64,000 nucleotides of DNA from Bacteroides faecis MAJ27 (GTDB taxonomy: Bacteria > Bacteroidota > Bacteroidia > Bacteroidales > Bacteroidaceae), in the NCBI RefSeq assembly GCF_900106755.1, contig NZ_FNNN01000014.1:1-64000 (forward strand), written 5' to 3'. The stretch's first letter is position 1; every line of letters begins with the position of its first letter. The notes beneath the pieces were generated by a model that made no database searches, had not been told where the DNA came from, and was given only the letters and a program-made list of their open reading frames with translations. Shown piece after piece: positions 63,178-64,000 of this stretch. The position numbers were made by a program, and so were the translations under genes.

Positions 63178-63870
63178 TTATTCGTCATCACGACAATGGT
63201 AGCCGTCGTCATGACAGTGGCATTCGTCGTCGTGGCGGTGACAACCGTCTTCGTGGTTGTGGTCGTGACAATGACATCCGTCTTCTTCACAACAATAGTC
63301 GTCATCGCTTAGTTCGTTATTCTCTTCTTCGTTGTCCTCTTCGTCATTCTCATCCTGCTGGTTATATTTCACATCGTGAAGGGCGCGCAGGGTGTTTACC
63401 AGTTTCTGTCCCCACAGCAGACCGAAGTTTTCCTGGCAGATGGCCAACGAGTCGTTCATGGTTTCGTTCAGTCCCAGTTGGAAGACGAAAATAAAATCTT
63501 TGATATCCTGATAGATATCTGCCAAATCTTCCGAGATGGATTTCTTGATAGGCTGGTCGCTATATACCATATCCTGTACGAAAACATCCAGATAATCATC
63601 CTTCTCCCCCATCAGTCCTGCCAGATTAATGCGTAGAATCTCATACGTTTCCTCCGTTACATACGTTTCGGGTGCCTCGTCTCCGATTGTTTCACACTTC
63701 GGAAGCAAGGATGCTTTGAGATAGAGCAGGGGAAGTATTTTTAAAGACGTGTCGACAAAAGCTTTGCGCTTCATGTGTTCGGCACGTTCGAGGAATGCGC
63801 AAAATTCGGCGGCTACCGTTACGAACTCGATCACATTCTTTTCAAATATCGTTTGGCTTTCTTTTTCCAT
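63178..63870 (-). CDS. DUF5063 protein with Cys/His/Asp-rich tail
   Basis: This is a 230-residue cytosolic protein. Residues 1-180 are helical and belong to the DUF5063 family of unknown function. After an acidic linker (about 178-192, DENDEEDNEEENN) the last 35-40 residues are almost entirely Asp, His, Cys and Glu, with repeated CHCHD and CHRHD units. This looks like a metal-binding (Zn, Ni or Cu) tail. It is in an operon with the DEDD exonuclease. A TACCTTTG -7 box (63891-63898, minus strand) lies 21 bases before the ATG. Confidence 0.85.
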   Translation of the reverse strand: MEKESQTIFEKNVIEFVTVAAEFCAFLERAEHMKRKAFVDTSLKILPLLYLKASLLPKCETIGDEAPETYVTEETYEILRINLAGLMGEKDDYLDVFVQDMVYSDQPIKKSISEDLADIYQDIKDFIFVFQLGLNETMNDSLAICQENFGLLWGQKLVNTLRALHDVKYNQQDENDEEDNEEENNELSDDDYCCEEDGCHCHDHNHEDGCHRHDDECHCHDDGYHCRDDE

Positions 63871-63940
63871 AATCAGATTGATTTGAATCGCAAAGGTAAG
63901 AAAAAGGATTGAATGAGAGTAGCGCTCGTTATTTTTTTAT

Positions 63941-63948
63941 TATTTTTG
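63941..63948 (+). promoter_or_regulatory. -7 box for the gene leaving the right edge
   Basis: TATTTTTG matches TAnnTTTG, 44 bases before the ATG at 63992 and divergent from the DUF5063 promoter. The -33 box is unclear. Confidence 0.45.
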
Positions 63949-63991
63949 CGGCTTATAATACGGATTCCAATTTATTAAAGAATAAAGACTC

Positions 63992-64000
63992 ATGGCAAAA
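63992..64000 (+). CDS. Start of a further gene, cut by the window edge
   Basis: ATGGCAAAA (Met-Ala-Lys) begins at 63992 in a divergent position with a promoter box upstream. Only three codons are visible, so the product cannot be named. Confidence 0.45.

Overview
The window is chromosomal DNA of a gut Bacteroides, most likely B. thetaiotaomicron or a very close relative. The reasons are a SusC/SusD pair with BACON and NHL surface lipoproteins, DUF4270/DUF4836/DUF5063/DUF5687 families, promoters of the Bacteroidetes type (TTTG, about 20 bp, TAnnTTTG), few Shine-Dalgarno sites, and a gene order that matches my memory of the BT4294-BT4315 stretch of B. thetaiotaomicron VPI-5482. That assignment is recollection and was not checked by a search. 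No rRNA, tRNA or CRISPR array was seen.

Region 1 (1-8732) is an accessory peptide/protein export locus. A divergent 80 bp promoter region separates a C39-peptidase ABC exporter and HlyD adaptor (+) from a minus-strand operon. That operon encodes a 181-residue protein with a double-glycine leader and a JAMM/JAB-like HxH-x8-SxxD motif, a signal-peptide protein of unknown function, a LanC-like protein, two glycosyltransferases and a truncated third one. The likely logic is leader-directed export of a JAB-like effector by the exporter/HlyD pair, with the other proteins modifying or accompanying it. This is the best candidate for an undescribed system.

Region 2 (8776-13367) is accessory too. A VirE/DUF3874 primase-helicase-like gene sits between about 100 bp imperfect inverted repeats, preceded by AT-rich palindromes and a five-unit GTTTCA/TGAAAC palindrome array. 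It is followed by an AAA-ATPase/PD-(D/E)XK gene with its own strong promoter.

Region 3 (13527-24752) holds a TPR lipoprotein and a polysaccharide/glycan utilisation locus read leftward: NHL/TIG lipoprotein, SusC, SusD, DUF4361-like lipoprotein and BACON/FN3/discoidin-like lipoprotein. There is no enzyme and no adjacent regulator. Its 838 bp upstream region contains a 21/22 bp inverted repeat pair bounding about 245 bp whose only promoter-like -7 box points away from the locus, so it looks like an invertible promoter in the OFF state.

Region 4 (24753-63870) is mostly core genome: Crp/Fnr regulator, MarC and rhomboid; an alpha-glucan cluster (debranching enzyme, GT4 synthase, GH57 with a histone-H1-like tail); DUF4270 plus a half-length glycogen-synthase-like protein; panC-panD; a fused NfnA-NfnB/GltD-like protein; a sugar MFS; serS; rplU-rpmA with a structured leader; HAD, TraB/GumN, NlpC/P60, an ABC export pair and M16 peptidase; kdsA, dagK, miaA; a long operon from nucleoside permease through DUF151 nuclease, rsmE, DUF4836 and an FtsX-type ABC pair to a macroglobulin/plug surface protein; then an RlmI-like methyltransferase, a DEDD exonuclease and a DUF5063 protein with a Cys/His-rich tail. 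A further gene starts at 63992 and runs off the window.
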